Assembly (NCBI RefSeq): GCF_013394855.1
Contig: NZ_JABMLK010000001.1
Location: 124,001 to 188,000 of the forward strand
Length of the DNA: 64,000 nucleotides
From: Limnobaculum xujianqingii
GTDB taxonomy: Bacteria; Pseudomonadota; Gammaproteobacteria; Enterobacterales; Enterobacteriaceae
Reading direction: 5' to 3'
Part shown: in pieces, positions 36,560-45,104 of the stretch
How the letters are laid out: every line of letters begins with the position of its first letter
Position numbering within the stretch: the stretch's first letter is position 1
Translations under genes and position numbers: made by a program
Notes under the pieces: model-generated
What the model was told of the DNA's origin: nothing
What the model saw: the letters and a program-made list of their open reading frames with translations, nothing else
Database searches by the model: none

Positions 36560-37527
36560 AAAAAAATCTGCTTCCTCTGCTCGCACTGATACTGCCCTTC
36601 GGGATGGTTCAGGCGGAGCAAACGCTCACTTACCCTACCAAGAACATTGAAGTCGTCATTCCTAAAAATCCGGGTGGGGGTACTGATACTTCAGCCCGTA
36701 CCGTGATTGAGTTCGCCCGCGATCGCATGCCAAAAGGAACCATGTTTGTACCAGTAAATAAGCCAGCGGGTAACGGTCTGACCGGGTTGATTGAAGTGGC
36801 AAAAGCCAAGCCCGATGGCTATAAGCTGGTGATGACCACCGTTGAACTGGCGATGTTCCCGCATCAGGGCAAATCACCGGTGACCTACAAAGATTTTACT
36901 CCGCTGGTGACAACCATCGCCGACCCGGTTGCGGTAGTGGTCAATGCTAAATCGCCCTATAACACGCTACAAGAGTTTATCGATGCAGCAAAAGCCAATC
37001 CGGGTAAGCTAAAAGTGGGTAACTCCGGTATGGGAGCAATTTACCATTTGGCAGCGGTAAACATGGAAAAAACCATGGATGTGAAGTTTAACCATATCCC
37101 TTATAACGAAGGAACCGGACCTTCTATTGCCGCGCTGGTTGGTGGTCACATCGATTCAGTATTAACCACGCCGGGCTCGGTAAAATCTCAGGTTGATGCC
37201 GGTATTCTGAAAGTGCTGGGTGTGATGGACGAAAAACGTTTTGAACTGTTCCCGGATGTACCGACCTTTAAAGAAGCGTTAGGTCTGGATGTTAACGTTA
37301 AAATGCGTGCCTGGGCCGTGCTGGCAACGACCGCTAAAGTGCCGGATAACGTGAAGCAGGAACTGGTAAACACCTTTACTGAAGTGGTAAAAACGCCAGC
37401 CTATCAGGAAGCGTTGAAGAAGCAGGGCATTATGCCAGTAGTCATTGCCGGTGATGATGCTTACAACATGATGAAAGAAGATGATGAGATGTATAAAACG
37501 CTGATCGACGAAACCATGAAAAAATAA
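36556..37527 (+). CDS. TctC-type (Bug family) periplasmic binding protein
   Basis: A 323-residue solute-binding protein of the tripartite tricarboxylate transporter type. The signal peptide M-K-K-N-L-L-P-L-L-A-L-I-L-P-F-G-M-V-Q-A is cleaved before E-Q-T. The family pattern is clear: Y-P-T-K-N-I-E-V-V-I-P, G-G-G-T-D-T-S-A-R, K-P-A-G-N-G and N-H-I-P-Y-N-E-G-T-G-P. Relatives bind carboxylated ligands such as citrate or aromatic acids. Here the ligand is probably the sugar acid degraded by the preceding enzymes. Confidence 0.9.
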   Translation: MKKNLLPLLALILPFGMVQAEQTLTYPTKNIEVVIPKNPGGGTDTSARTVIEFARDRMPKGTMFVPVNKPAGNGLTGLIEVAKAKPDGYKLVMTTVELAMFPHQGKSPVTYKDFTPLVTTIADPVAVVVNAKSPYNTLQEFIDAAKANPGKLKVGNSGMGAIYHLAAVNMEKTMDVKFNHIPYNEGTGPSIAALVGGHIDSVLTTPGSVKSQVDAGILKVLGVMDEKRFELFPDVPTFKEALGLDVNVKMRAWAVLATTAKVPDNVKQELVNTFTEVVKTPAYQEALKKQGIMPVVIAGDDAYNMMKEDDEMYKTLIDETMKK

Positions 37528-37573
37528 ATAACGGTATCTCCTGTCGGTTCGCCGGCAGGAGGGAGACGATGTC

Positions 37574-38035
37574 ATGCGGAAATTAAATATTCTTGTCGGT
37601 TTACTCTCGGTTCTGTTGGGGGGTGCAATTATGTATCTCTCCCGGGATATGAGCATGTTTGATCAATATGGCGTGCCCGGGGAGCGTTTCTGGCCTTATG
37701 GTCTGGCCTGGTTATTTATTGGATTAGGCGTATTGCAGTGGATTGAAGTAGTGGTTCAGCACGCAAAAACGGCTGGTGTTTCGGTTGACCTGGCCTCTCT
37801 ACCGGTGCGTAGAGCCTATGTACTGGCAATCGTGATGGTGCTGTATGGCGTATTGCTTAACTATACCGGCTTTATTGTGGCTTCAATGCTGTTGAGCCCG
37901 GTGGTGATGTGGATGATGGGTGAGCGACGGGCGTGGTTTCTGGCACTGATTTCAGTGGTTATTGTGGCCACTATTTATGTCTCATTTACCCTGATTTTTA
38001 ATTCCCCTCTGCCTGTATCTGAATTCTTAGAATAA
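37574..38035 (+). CDS. TctB-type small membrane subunit of tripartite tricarboxylate transporter
   Basis: A 153-residue protein with four hydrophobic segments and the DUF1468/TctB layout. The first is L-N-I-L-V-G-L-L-S-V-L-L-G-G-A, followed by F-W-P-Y-G-L-A-W. It lies between the binding protein and TctA, as in other TctCBA systems. GGGAG lies just upstream of the start. Confidence 0.87.
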   Translation: MRKLNILVGLLSVLLGGAIMYLSRDMSMFDQYGVPGERFWPYGLAWLFIGLGVLQWIEVVVQHAKTAGVSVDLASLPVRRAYVLAIVMVLYGVLLNYTGFIVASMLLSPVVMWMMGERRAWFLALISVVIVATIYVSFTLIFNSPLPVSEFLE

Positions 38036-38053
38036 AAGGATAAAGGGATCGCT

Positions 38054-39562
38054 ATGAATGAAGTTTTAGAAGCCCTGTTTATCGTATTCAGCCTCGAAAC
38101 CGTATCAATGATTCTGTTGGGGGTGCTGGCCGGCATTATTATTGGTGCGCTGCCGGGATTAACCGTCAATATGGGGATCGCCTTACTGTTGCCACTGACC
38201 TATTCCTTTCAGGGCATGACCGGGATCCTTTTACTGTTGGGGGTCTATTGTGGAGCGGTATATGGCGGTTCGATTACTGCTATTTTAATTAGTACGCCGG
38301 GTACACCTGCTTCCGCAGCTACCGTGCTGGACGGCTATCCCATGGCTAAAAAAGGGGAAGCAGGTCGTGCATTGGGACTGTCGACCATGGGCTCCATGTT
38401 TGGCGGCCTGTTCAGTACCATTGCTCTGGTGCTGATTGCCCCTCTGTTGGCAAAAGTAGCCACCGGTTTCTCAGCGGCAGAGTATTTTGCTCTGGCGGTA
38501 TTTGGTATCAGTATTATCACCAGCGTTTCATCTAATTCGATTATTAAAGGATTGATCGGCGGTGGAATTGGTTTGTTTATTGCTACTATTGGTCTGGACC
38601 CGATGACCAGCGGAATGCGTTTTACTTTTGACTCTATTTACTTAATGGGTGGCGTTTCGTTTATACCAGTACTGGTTGGGCTGTTTGCTTTTTCTCAGGG
38701 ATTGTTAAGTTTTGAAGAGGATTATCGTGAGCGTATTGCCGGACAGGTGAAGATTATTCGGGCTAATATCACGCGTATCTTACCAACCTGGCTCGATTTT
38801 AAACGCGTACTACCTACCTATGTTCGTTCTTCAGTCATCGGTACCGGTATTGGCGCAGTGCCTGGCGTTGGTGGTGATATCGCCTCTTTTATTGCTTATA
38901 ACGAAGCGAAACGTTGGTCTAAACATCCTGAAGAGTTTGGTCATGGTTCTCCTGAAGGGGTATCTGCTCCGGAAGCTGGCGCTAACTCGGTAGCCGGTGG
39001 TGCGATGGTTCCGTTAATGACGCTGGGTATTCCTGGTGATGGCGCAACAGCTATCATTATGGGGGCCTTTATGGTGCAAGGGCTGGCATTAGGTCCTCAG
39101 TTATTTACCGATCATCCGGTGGAAGTGAACTCTATCTTTATTGGCCTGTTTGCTGCCAACGTATTTATGGGCATCATGGGTTTTATGGGCATGCGTCTGT
39201 TTGCCAAAGTGATGGATATTCCTCGTCGTGTGCTGGTACCGATTATTCTGATGTTGTGTTCTGTAGGTGCCTACTCGGTTAACCACAGTATGACCGATGT
39301 ATTTGTGATGATGGGGTCTGGATTCCTGGCTTATATTTTGATTAAGCTGGATTTTTCTATGTCGCCTATCGTGATCGGTATTATTCTTGGCCCAATGGCA
39401 GAATCTAACCTGCGTCGGGCACTGATGATGTCTGAAGGCGATCCGATGGTATTACTGACGCGTCCAATATGTGCAACATTTTTGGCCATTGCAGTGCTAA
39501 CATTACTTCTGCCTGTATTCGGACCTAAAATCAAATCACTGATGAGAGTCCGTCGGGGATAA
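38054..39562 (+). CDS. TctA-type large membrane subunit of tripartite tricarboxylate transporter
   Basis: A 502-residue protein with about 11-12 transmembrane segments. TctA hallmarks are G-A-L-P-G-L-T-V-N-M-G-I-A near the N-terminus and the repeated inverted motif G-A-V-P-G-V-G-G-D-I in the second half. The segment T-L-G-I-P-G-D-G-A-T-A-I also occurs. It forms the Na+- or H+-driven pore with TctB and receives ligand from TctC. It is the last structural gene before the regulator. Confidence 0.92.
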   Translation: MNEVLEALFIVFSLETVSMILLGVLAGIIIGALPGLTVNMGIALLLPLTYSFQGMTGILLLLGVYCGAVYGGSITAILISTPGTPASAATVLDGYPMAKKGEAGRALGLSTMGSMFGGLFSTIALVLIAPLLAKVATGFSAAEYFALAVFGISIITSVSSNSIIKGLIGGGIGLFIATIGLDPMTSGMRFTFDSIYLMGGVSFIPVLVGLFAFSQGLLSFEEDYRERIAGQVKIIRANITRILPTWLDFKRVLPTYVRSSVIGTGIGAVPGVGGDIASFIAYNEAKRWSKHPEEFGHGSPEGVSAPEAGANSVAGGAMVPLMTLGIPGDGATAIIMGAFMVQGLALGPQLFTDHPVEVNSIFIGLFAANVFMGIMGFMGMRLFAKVMDIPRRVLVPIILMLCSVGAYSVNHSMTDVFVMMGSGFLAYILIKLDFSMSPIVIGIILGPMAESNLRRALMMSEGDPMVLLTRPICATFLAIAVLTLLLPVFGPKIKSLMRVRRG

Positions 39563-39575
39563 GATTGTGATACCC

Positions 39576-39618
39576 GCAGGATATGGCGTGCGATAGCAGA
39601 AAATATGCCATATCCTGC
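39576..39618. promoter_or_regulatory. 12-bp perfect inverted repeat between tctA and the LacI-type gene
   Basis: GCAGGATATGGC and GCCATATCCTGC flank a 19-base loop. There is no T-run, so this may be an mRNA 3'-end stem, an operator or an attenuator for the regulator gene. Confidence 0.55.
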
Positions 39619-39668
39619 ACTATCAATATTCACCATGTTTAATCAGTTAAGGGAACCGACGAGACGCC

Positions 39669-40676
39669 ATGGCTAAAACGGTAGAGCAGATTGCGAACGA
39701 TTTAAACTTATCCATTACTACGGTTCGTTTAGTATTAAATGGTAAGGCTGAACAGTATCGCATCAGCGTAAAAACGCAGGAAAAAATAGCCCAATATGTA
39801 GAGTTGCATGGCTATACCGTTAACCATACTGCGCGAAGCCTTAAACTGAACAAGACTGAAACCTTTGGTCTGGTTATCCCTCGTTTATCAAACCCTTTCT
39901 TTGCTGCATTGGCTGAATTACTGGAAATTCGTTGTCGGGAAGCCGGTTATCAGTTGATGATTTGTTGTACCTATGGCGATCCCAAATATGAAAATAAGCT
40001 GGTGAAATCGCTGGAAGAGCGCAACGTAGACGGCATCTTTATTGTGTCAGTAGATGCTAAAAGTCAGGTTCATCACGTTAAGCACCGTAATAAGCCGCTG
40101 ATTTTTCTCGATCGGGATTTTGGTATTAAAGGGGCTTCCTGTGTCATTACTGATAACTGTAAAAGCGGTTATCGTTTGACTCGCGCCATGCTGGATAAAA
40201 TTCAACAGCCCATTCACTTCTTTGTGGGTGATGCCGGGCTGCCAACTATCGCTGAACGTTTGAAAGGGTATGTCAGAGCCAGCGATGAATCAGGCTTTTC
40301 GCAAGAGAAATCCCAGCTCTCTTATGCAGATCATAACCGGGTTGAAGATGGTGAGCTGATGATGAATCAGTTTATTGAACAGCACGGTGAGTTTCCGGTG
40401 AACTTTATCTCTTCTTCATTACCGATTCTGGAAGGAGGATTAAGCGTATTGCGTGAGCGATATGGCTATATTCCCAGCCAGATTAATATCGGTACCTTTG
40501 ACGAACACGTCATGCTGAGCTTTTTACCTAATAATATCTGGTCGATGAGACAGGATGAAAAGACGCTGGTGGAACAAGCCTGCGAAATGATGCGTAAAAA
40601 GATCGATGGTTTAACCGATAGTCAGCTTTTTGTTGCTGATGCAGAACTGATTTCCCGTATTACTTCTTCTCGCTAG
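39669..40676 (+). CDS. LacI-family transcriptional regulator of the catabolic cluster
   Basis: A 335-residue repressor. The helix-turn-helix occupies residues 4-50 (V-E-Q-I-A-N-D-L-N-L-S-I-T-T-V-R-L-V-L-N-G), and a periplasmic-binding-like effector domain follows (F-G-L-V-I-P-R-L-S-N-P-F-F-A, then F-L-D-R-D-F, then I-G-T-F-D-E-H). The usual V-S-R-V-L-N hinge region reads V-R-L-V-L-N. It probably controls the preceding seven genes in response to their substrate (inference). Its 3' end overlaps yidQ by 17 bases in convergent orientation. Confidence 0.9.
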   Translation: MAKTVEQIANDLNLSITTVRLVLNGKAEQYRISVKTQEKIAQYVELHGYTVNHTARSLKLNKTETFGLVIPRLSNPFFAALAELLEIRCREAGYQLMICCTYGDPKYENKLVKSLEERNVDGIFIVSVDAKSQVHHVKHRNKPLIFLDRDFGIKGASCVITDNCKSGYRLTRAMLDKIQQPIHFFVGDAGLPTIAERLKGYVRASDESGFSQEKSQLSYADHNRVEDGELMMNQFIEQHGEFPVNFISSSLPILEGGLSVLRERYGYIPSQINIGTFDEHVMLSFLPNNIWSMRQDEKTLVEQACEMMRKKIDGLTDSQLFVADAELISRITSSR

Positions 40677-41040
40677 CTTTGTCCTGAGAGGGGGGAGTAT
40701 AGCCAGAACCTTTCATCAGACCTTTGTTTTGCTTCTCTTTATCTGAATCTGAAATGGTTTTCCGTGGCGAAGAACGGCCTTCGGTATCGCTGGCGCGATA
40801 GAGATCGTAAGGTAGTAAAACGGTATCTAACATTGCAGAGAAAGGCAGATCGACAATTAACAGGCTGCGCATCAGCCATCCATGATTGTCATCACCAATC
40901 ATATCAATATCATGAGCAGTGCCAGGATAATACCTTTCATAAGGCGCAACGTGAGCCATCAGGCTGGAGCAACCAGAAAGTGCAAACATGGTTGTACTGA
41001 CACAAATGGGCAGTAAAAAACCTTTAACACTAGTCATCAT
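40660..41040 (-). CDS. yidQ: YidQ-like DUF1375 lipoprotein
   Basis: A 126-residue outer- or inner-membrane lipoprotein. The signal peptide ends in the lipobox L-S-G-C around residue 23. The DUF1375 core with Y-P-G-T-A-H-D-I, L-L-I-V-D-L-P-F-S-A, and L-D-T-V-L-L-P-Y-D-L matches E. coli YidQ (about 110), which also lies beside ibpA. The tail after residue 90 is hydrophilic and Lys/Ser-rich. Function unknown. The second Met (41037) is an equally possible start. Confidence 0.88.
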   Translation of the reverse strand: MMTSVKGFLLPICVSTTMFALSGCSSLMAHVAPYERYYPGTAHDIDMIGDDNHGWLMRSLLIVDLPFSAMLDTVLLPYDLYRASDTEGRSSPRKTISDSDKEKQNKGLMKGSGYTPPSQDKASEKK

Positions 41041-41195
41041 TGTTTGCTATCCACAAAACGCATAAGACGCTCTGACAGTTAATGATATTAAGTTGAAGAG
41101 CAACGTTATAGCACTCAACTATCTAAATTTGAATAAGTAACATTCAGATAATCGTGTGTCGCTATAAAATTTAGCTTAGAAATGAATTTTTGCCG

Positions 41196-41222
41196 TTGAA
41201 AAATGAATTTATGCCACCATTT
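41196..41222 (+). promoter_or_regulatory. Sigma-32 heat-shock promoter of ibpAB
   Basis: TTGAAA (41196) and CACCATTT (41215) are separated by 13 bases, against a consensus of (C)TTGAAA-N13-CCCCATNT. This predicts transcription from about 41230 and a leader of about 110 nt. Confidence 0.75.
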
Positions 41223-41299
41223 TGTTAAGTGTGATCGATAAAGCAATGCCAATAGGGTTGCTGGTCGCAGAAAGTTCATCTGTCCTGTAAGGAAGATGA

Positions 41300-41342
41300 T
41301 GTTATTCAACCTCGCTGATTTATTTAGGAGGCGTTTTTTATG
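41300..41342 (+). promoter_or_regulatory. ROSE-type RNA thermometer, ibpA leader
   Basis: TCGCT (41312-41316), the ROSE U-Y-G-C-U motif, can pair with the AGGA of the AGGAGG ribosome binding site (41326-41331) with a bulged G. Flanking CCTC/GAGG adds alternative pairing. Heat would melt this and free the start. Confidence 0.7.
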
Positions 41343-41753
41343 CGTAATTTTGATCTTTCCCCACTGTATCGTTCAGCCATTGGTTTTGACCGGATGCTGA
41401 ACACCCTTGAGTCAGGCCAGAGCCAAAGCAATGGCGGCTACCCTCCCTATAACGTTGAGCTGGTTGATGAACACCATTACCGTATTGCTATTGCGGTTGC
41501 CGGGTTCGCTGAAACCGAACTGGAGATTACCGCTCAGCCAAACCTGTTAGTGGTACGCGGTGCTAAACAGAGTCAGGAACCGGCAAAAACTTACCTTTAT
41601 CAAGGTATTGCCGAGCGCAATTTCGAACGCAAATTCCAACTGGCTGAACATATTCAGGTAGAAGGTGCTCATTTAGAGAATGGTTTGCTGTATATCGAGT
41701 TGGCACGGGTTATTCCTGAGGCATCAAAGCCACGCCGTATCGAAATCAAGTAA
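41340..41753 (+). CDS. ibpA: Small heat-shock protein IbpA
   Basis: A 137-residue Hsp20-family holdase that coats unfolding proteins so DnaK and ClpB can rescue them. [18 protein letters not shown] is the typical enterobacterial start. The alpha-crystallin domain spans about 35-125, with Y-P-P-Y-N-V-E and the A-x-x-x-N-G-L-L sheet ([11 protein letters not shown]). E. coli IbpA is also 137 residues. A near-consensus sigma-32 promoter and a thermometer hairpin precede it; ibpB follows 88 bp later. Confidence 0.97.
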   Translation: MRNFDLSPLYRSAIGFDRMLNTLESGQSQSNGGYPPYNVELVDEHHYRIAIAVAGFAETELEITAQPNLLVVRGAKQSQEPAKTYLYQGIAERNFERKFQLAEHIQVEGAHLENGLLYIELARVIPEASKPRRIEIK

Positions 41754-41815
41754 TAAAATTTTGAGGCGCTAAGCGCCAGAACAGTTATGTGCCTGCCGTA
41801 ATGGGGGCAGACCTC

Positions 41816-41841
41816 ACTCGCTTCAAAGAAGGAGTTATATT
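41816..41841 (+). promoter_or_regulatory. ROSE-type RNA thermometer, ibpB leader
   Basis: ACTCGCTT (41816-41823) pairs with AAGGAGT (41829-41835), closing the ribosome binding site of ibpB in a short hairpin. TCGCT (41818-41822) is again the ROSE signature, with one bulged G. A separate GGCGC/GCGCC hairpin sits at 41765-41777 behind ibpA. Confidence 0.65.
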
Positions 41842-42273
41842 ATGCGTAATTATGATTTATCACCGTTATTTCGTCAGTGGATTGGATTCGATAAACTGGC
41901 CAGCACCATGCAAGGGAATACAGATTCTGGTTTCCCTCCTTACAATATTGAAAAAAGTGACGATAACCACTATCGCATCACATTAGCCTTAGCCGGATTT
42001 AAACAAGAAAATCTGGAAATAGAATCAGAAGGCCAGCGCCTGACGGTAAAAGGCAATCCAACCCAAATAGAAAAAGAGGTGCAGTATCTGCATCAGGGAT
42101 TGTCCTGCAAGGCGTTTGAACTGAGCTTTACCCTTGCCGACCATATGGTGGTCACCGAAGCTAAGTTCGAACTGGGGCTGCTGCATATTGATATTGAGCG
42201 TAGAGTGCCGGAAGCGTTGCAGGCGCAGAAGATTACTATTGGTAAGCAGGGTGTAATTGAGCATCAACAATAA
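41842..42273 (+). CDS. ibpB: Small heat-shock protein IbpB
   Basis: A 143-residue paralogue of ibpA, starting [18 protein letters not shown]. The alpha-crystallin domain spans about 33-125 with F-P-P-Y-N-I-E and [11 protein letters not shown]. coli IbpB is 142 residues. It works with IbpA in mixed aggregates and makes them easier to dissolve. It is co-transcribed with ibpA, has its own thermometer and is followed by a strong terminator. Confidence 0.97.
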   Translation: MRNYDLSPLFRQWIGFDKLASTMQGNTDSGFPPYNIEKSDDNHYRITLALAGFKQENLEIESEGQRLTVKGNPTQIEKEVQYLHQGLSCKAFELSFTLADHMVVTEAKFELGLLHIDIERRVPEALQAQKITIGKQGVIEHQQ

Positions 42274-42284
42274 TGAGATAAATA

Positions 42285-42309
42285 AAAGCGGGGCATTAAG
42301 CCCCGCTTT
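42285..42309 (+). terminator. Terminator of ibpAB
   Basis: AAAGCGGGGC / GCCCCGCTTT makes a 10-bp stem with a 5-base loop. A T-rich stretch follows. Confidence 0.9.
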
Positions 42310-42326
42310 CAATCTTTCACGATAGA

Positions 42327-42490
42327 TAATCGGAGGGAGAGACCGCCGTTGGGGTCGACTTGGCGTAAGCCAACGAAGCGCCCCTAGGCGGGCTAGGCCC
42401 GACGCACTCTATGGTTAAGTACAGATGGTTTTCCGGCCGGGCACAATTGTCATATAGATACTATGTGATTACGGCCAGAATATTCTCAAG
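42327..42490 (+). repeat. Dispersed structured element, copy 3
   Basis: Lies between the convergent 3' ends of ibpB and avtA. The second stem here is CCGCC/GGCGG (42343/42387), different from other copies but still complementary. The inner hairpin is TTGGC-GTAA-GCCAA. The terminal stem CCGGCCG/CGGCCAG has one mismatch. Confidence 0.9.
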
Positions 42491-42508
42491 AGCAGAATTG
42501 AGCAATTA

Positions 42509-43759
42509 TTATCCTTCTCTATGCGCCCTCTCAATCTCTTCCGCCAATACAATAATTCCCTTCTCTATTAACTCCGGCTCCGGCACATAGTTCATCCGCA
42601 TACACTGTTGAGTATGAGGCCACTCTTGCTCCAGACCGGGGAAGAAGTAATGCCCTGGCACCATCAGTACACCACGGGCCTTTAACCGCTGGTACAGCGT
42701 TTGGCTGCTGATAGGTAAATCTTTAAACCACAGCCACAGGAAGATAGCACCTTCAGGCTTGTGAATAAGACAACGTTCTGCCGGAATATAACGGCGGATA
42801 ATTGCCAGCGTTTGCTCTACACGCTGTTGATAGAAGGGGCGGATCACTTGTTCAGAAAGACGAAGCAGGTCACCACGTTCAATCATCTCTAAAGCCAGTG
42901 CCGGGCCAATACTGCCCGGTGCCAGACTGATAATGCCATTCATATTACCCATCGCCTGAATAGTCTCTTCATTAGCGATGATAATACCGCAGCGGGTGCC
43001 GGGCAGGCCCAGCTTGGACAGGCTCATGCACAGAATGGTATTCAGATTCCAAAGCGGCGTGGCCTGGCTAAAGATAATGCCGGGGAAAGGAACACCGTAG
43101 GCATTATCAATAATCAGCGGAATTCCTTTCTGATGGGCGATTGCATCCAGACGCATCACTTCTTCGTCGGTTAATACATTACCGGTTGGATTGGTTGGGC
43201 GAGAAACACAGATAGCGCCAATATCATCGCCAATATGCAGATGATCAAAATCGACATGATATTTAAACATGCCTTCAGGCAGCAGCTCGATGGTTGGTTT
43301 ATAGGAAACCAGAAGATCCTCTTCTAACCCAACATCTGCATAGCCGATATATTCTGGTGCCAGCGGAAACAGAACTTTCTTCACCTGACCATCCGGCTGA
43401 TGACCGGCAAACAGATTAAACAGATAAAAAAATGCACTTTGACTGCCATTGGTCAGGGCGATGTTTTTCGCTTCGATCGGCCAACCCAGCTCTTCGCTCA
43501 ACATTTCTGCCAGTGCGGTCAGAAAAGTATTCTTGCCCTGTGGGCCATCATAATTACAGATTGATTCGGTGAGCTTTCCTTCCGCCAGTAGATCGGCACA
43601 AAGCTGAGTAAAGTAGTCTTGCATCTCCGGAATTTTTGCAGGATTACCGCCTCCGAGCATAATTGCTCCGGGAGTGCGTAAACCATCATTTAAATCGCTC
43701 ATTAACTGAGTAATACCGGAAAAACGAGTAAATTTTTTACCAAAAGATGAAAATGTCAT
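42509..43759 (-). CDS. avtA: Valine-pyruvate aminotransferase
   Basis: A 416-residue fold-type I PLP aminotransferase that exchanges amino groups between valine and pyruvate to make alanine. It matches E. coli AvtA (417) along its length. Conserved blocks are M-L-G-G-G-N-P-A, C-N-Y-D-G-P-Q-G, S-R-P-T-N-P-T-G-N-V, D-N-A-Y-G-V-P-F-P and the PLP-lysine segment S-L-S-K-L-G-L-P-G-T-R. It is a single-gene unit. Confidence 0.95.
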   Translation of the reverse strand: MTFSSFGKKFTRFSGITQLMSDLNDGLRTPGAIMLGGGNPAKIPEMQDYFTQLCADLLAEGKLTESICNYDGPQGKNTFLTALAEMLSEELGWPIEAKNIALTNGSQSAFFYLFNLFAGHQPDGQVKKVLFPLAPEYIGYADVGLEEDLLVSYKPTIELLPEGMFKYHVDFDHLHIGDDIGAICVSRPTNPTGNVLTDEEVMRLDAIAHQKGIPLIIDNAYGVPFPGIIFSQATPLWNLNTILCMSLSKLGLPGTRCGIIIANEETIQAMGNMNGIISLAPGSIGPALALEMIERGDLLRLSEQVIRPFYQQRVEQTLAIIRRYIPAERCLIHKPEGAIFLWLWFKDLPISSQTLYQRLKARGVLMVPGHYFFPGLEQEWPHTQQCMRMNYVPEPELIEKGIIVLAEEIERAHREG

Positions 43760-43978
43760 GTTAATACATTGATGTTATGGGCTGAGGGGGATAACCATTA
43801 ACCATACCGACAGACCTTAGCTGGCGCAACGGGTGAATATGCGGCTGATATTTATCTTAAGTTCTGTGGTTATTGCCACGCATGGTGAGATGTGTGGTTC
43901 CTGTGGTCATTGAATGCGGTTTTCAACAGGTCTATTCCATTAATTCTGAGGGATTGTGCTAAAGAATAAACTGCATTT

Positions 43979-44027
43979 TTACCGTGACTACATCAAAAAA
44001 GTGTGTGATTTGATGCAGACACGGTAA
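43979..44027. other. Nested inverted repeat between avtA and ghrB
   Basis: TTACCGTG/CACGGTAA (43979/44020) encloses a second arm pair, ATCAAA/TTTGAT. It begins 22 bp past the ghrB stop on the minus strand and may be its transcript end, though no U-tract is present. The rest of the 290-bp gap shows only presumed avtA promoter sequence. Confidence 0.5.
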
Positions 44028-44048
44028 CAGGAAGGCCAGATTTGTGTG

Positions 44049-45023
44049 CTAGCGGATAACCTGAGGATTAACGCAGTTGCCTTCGATACTGTCCGTCATG
44101 GCAGCAATTAAATTGTCGACGGCACTGGCAGCCATGGCATAGCGAGCCTCAAAGGTTGCTGAACCAATATGTGGAATGGCAACGACATTCGGCATCGACA
44201 GCAGTGGAGAGTTGGTTGGCAGCGGCTCTTTTTCAAACACATCCAGACCCGCACCGGCAATAGTGCCTTGCTGTAGAGCTTCGATTAATGCGGCTTCGTC
44301 CACCACCGGACCACGTCCGGCATTAATAAAAAACGCCGATGGCTTCATCAGCGCAAGTCGCTCTGCATTAATCAGATGGCGAGTTTGTGGGTTCAACGGC
44401 AATATCAGACAAACATAATCGGCTACGGACAACAGCTTATCTAACTCCATATGAATGGCATCGAAGCGGTTTTCTGCCTCCGGGTTTCGGTTGCGGGTGT
44501 TATAAACAATTTTCATCCCAAAACCAAAATGTGCGCGTTGGGCCAGTGCGGTACCAATACGACCCATACCGATGATCCCCATGGTTTTATGATGAATATC
44601 GGTACCAAACCAGTTTTCGCCTACGCTGCCTTTCCATTCTCCGGCTTTTACCCGTTCGGCCACATCCACGATGCGTCGGCCAGTGGCTAATACCAGCGCC
44701 ATAATGGTATCTGCAACCGTCTCCGTCAGAGCTCCCGGGGTATGCATTAAAGGAATTTTTCTTTCGGTCAGAGCGTCAACGTCAAAGTTGTCATAGCCTG
44801 CTGAAATGGTGGAAACAGCTCTGAGTACCGGTGCCTGATCTAACAGCTTTCGGTCAATATTTTGGTTAGCACCAATAATGCCTTCGGCTTTACCAAGAGC
44901 TTTAATAAAGTCGGCGCGATTCTCATCAGTAATGGAGTCAAAAGCGGTAACGGAAAAACGTTGTTCCAGTTTGTCCTGTAAATCTGCGGGCAGCTGTTTA
45001 TAGGAGACGATCGATGGCTTCAT
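44049..45023 (-). CDS. ghrB: Glyoxylate/hydroxypyruvate (2-ketoaldonate) reductase
   Basis: A 324-residue D-2-hydroxyacid dehydrogenase that reduces glyoxylate, hydroxypyruvate and 2-keto-gluconate with NADPH. Features are G-I-I-G-M-G-R-I-G for nucleotide binding, [16 protein letters not shown] with the catalytic Glu, and P-H-I-G-S-A-T with the catalytic His. The length equals E. coli GhrB (324) when ATG 45023 is used; it has an AGGACAGG site upstream. A longer frame from 45062 exists but lacks such a site. It may support sugar-acid use in this region. Confidence 0.93.
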   Translation of the reverse strand: MKPSIVSYKQLPADLQDKLEQRFSVTAFDSITDENRADFIKALGKAEGIIGANQNIDRKLLDQAPVLRAVSTISAGYDNFDVDALTERKIPLMHTPGALTETVADTIMALVLATGRRIVDVAERVKAGEWKGSVGENWFGTDIHHKTMGIIGMGRIGTALAQRAHFGFGMKIVYNTRNRNPEAENRFDAIHMELDKLLSVADYVCLILPLNPQTRHLINAERLALMKPSAFFINAGRGPVVDEAALIEALQQGTIAGAGLDVFEKEPLPTNSPLLSMPNVVAIPHIGSATFEARYAMAASAVDNLIAAMTDSIEGNCVNPQVIR

Positions 45024-45104
45024 GTCCTGTCCTCTGCGATAGGATAGATTATCAGTGACCAAACATTACCATAACTGATAAATAAATCATGACCGGTTTT
45101 TGGT

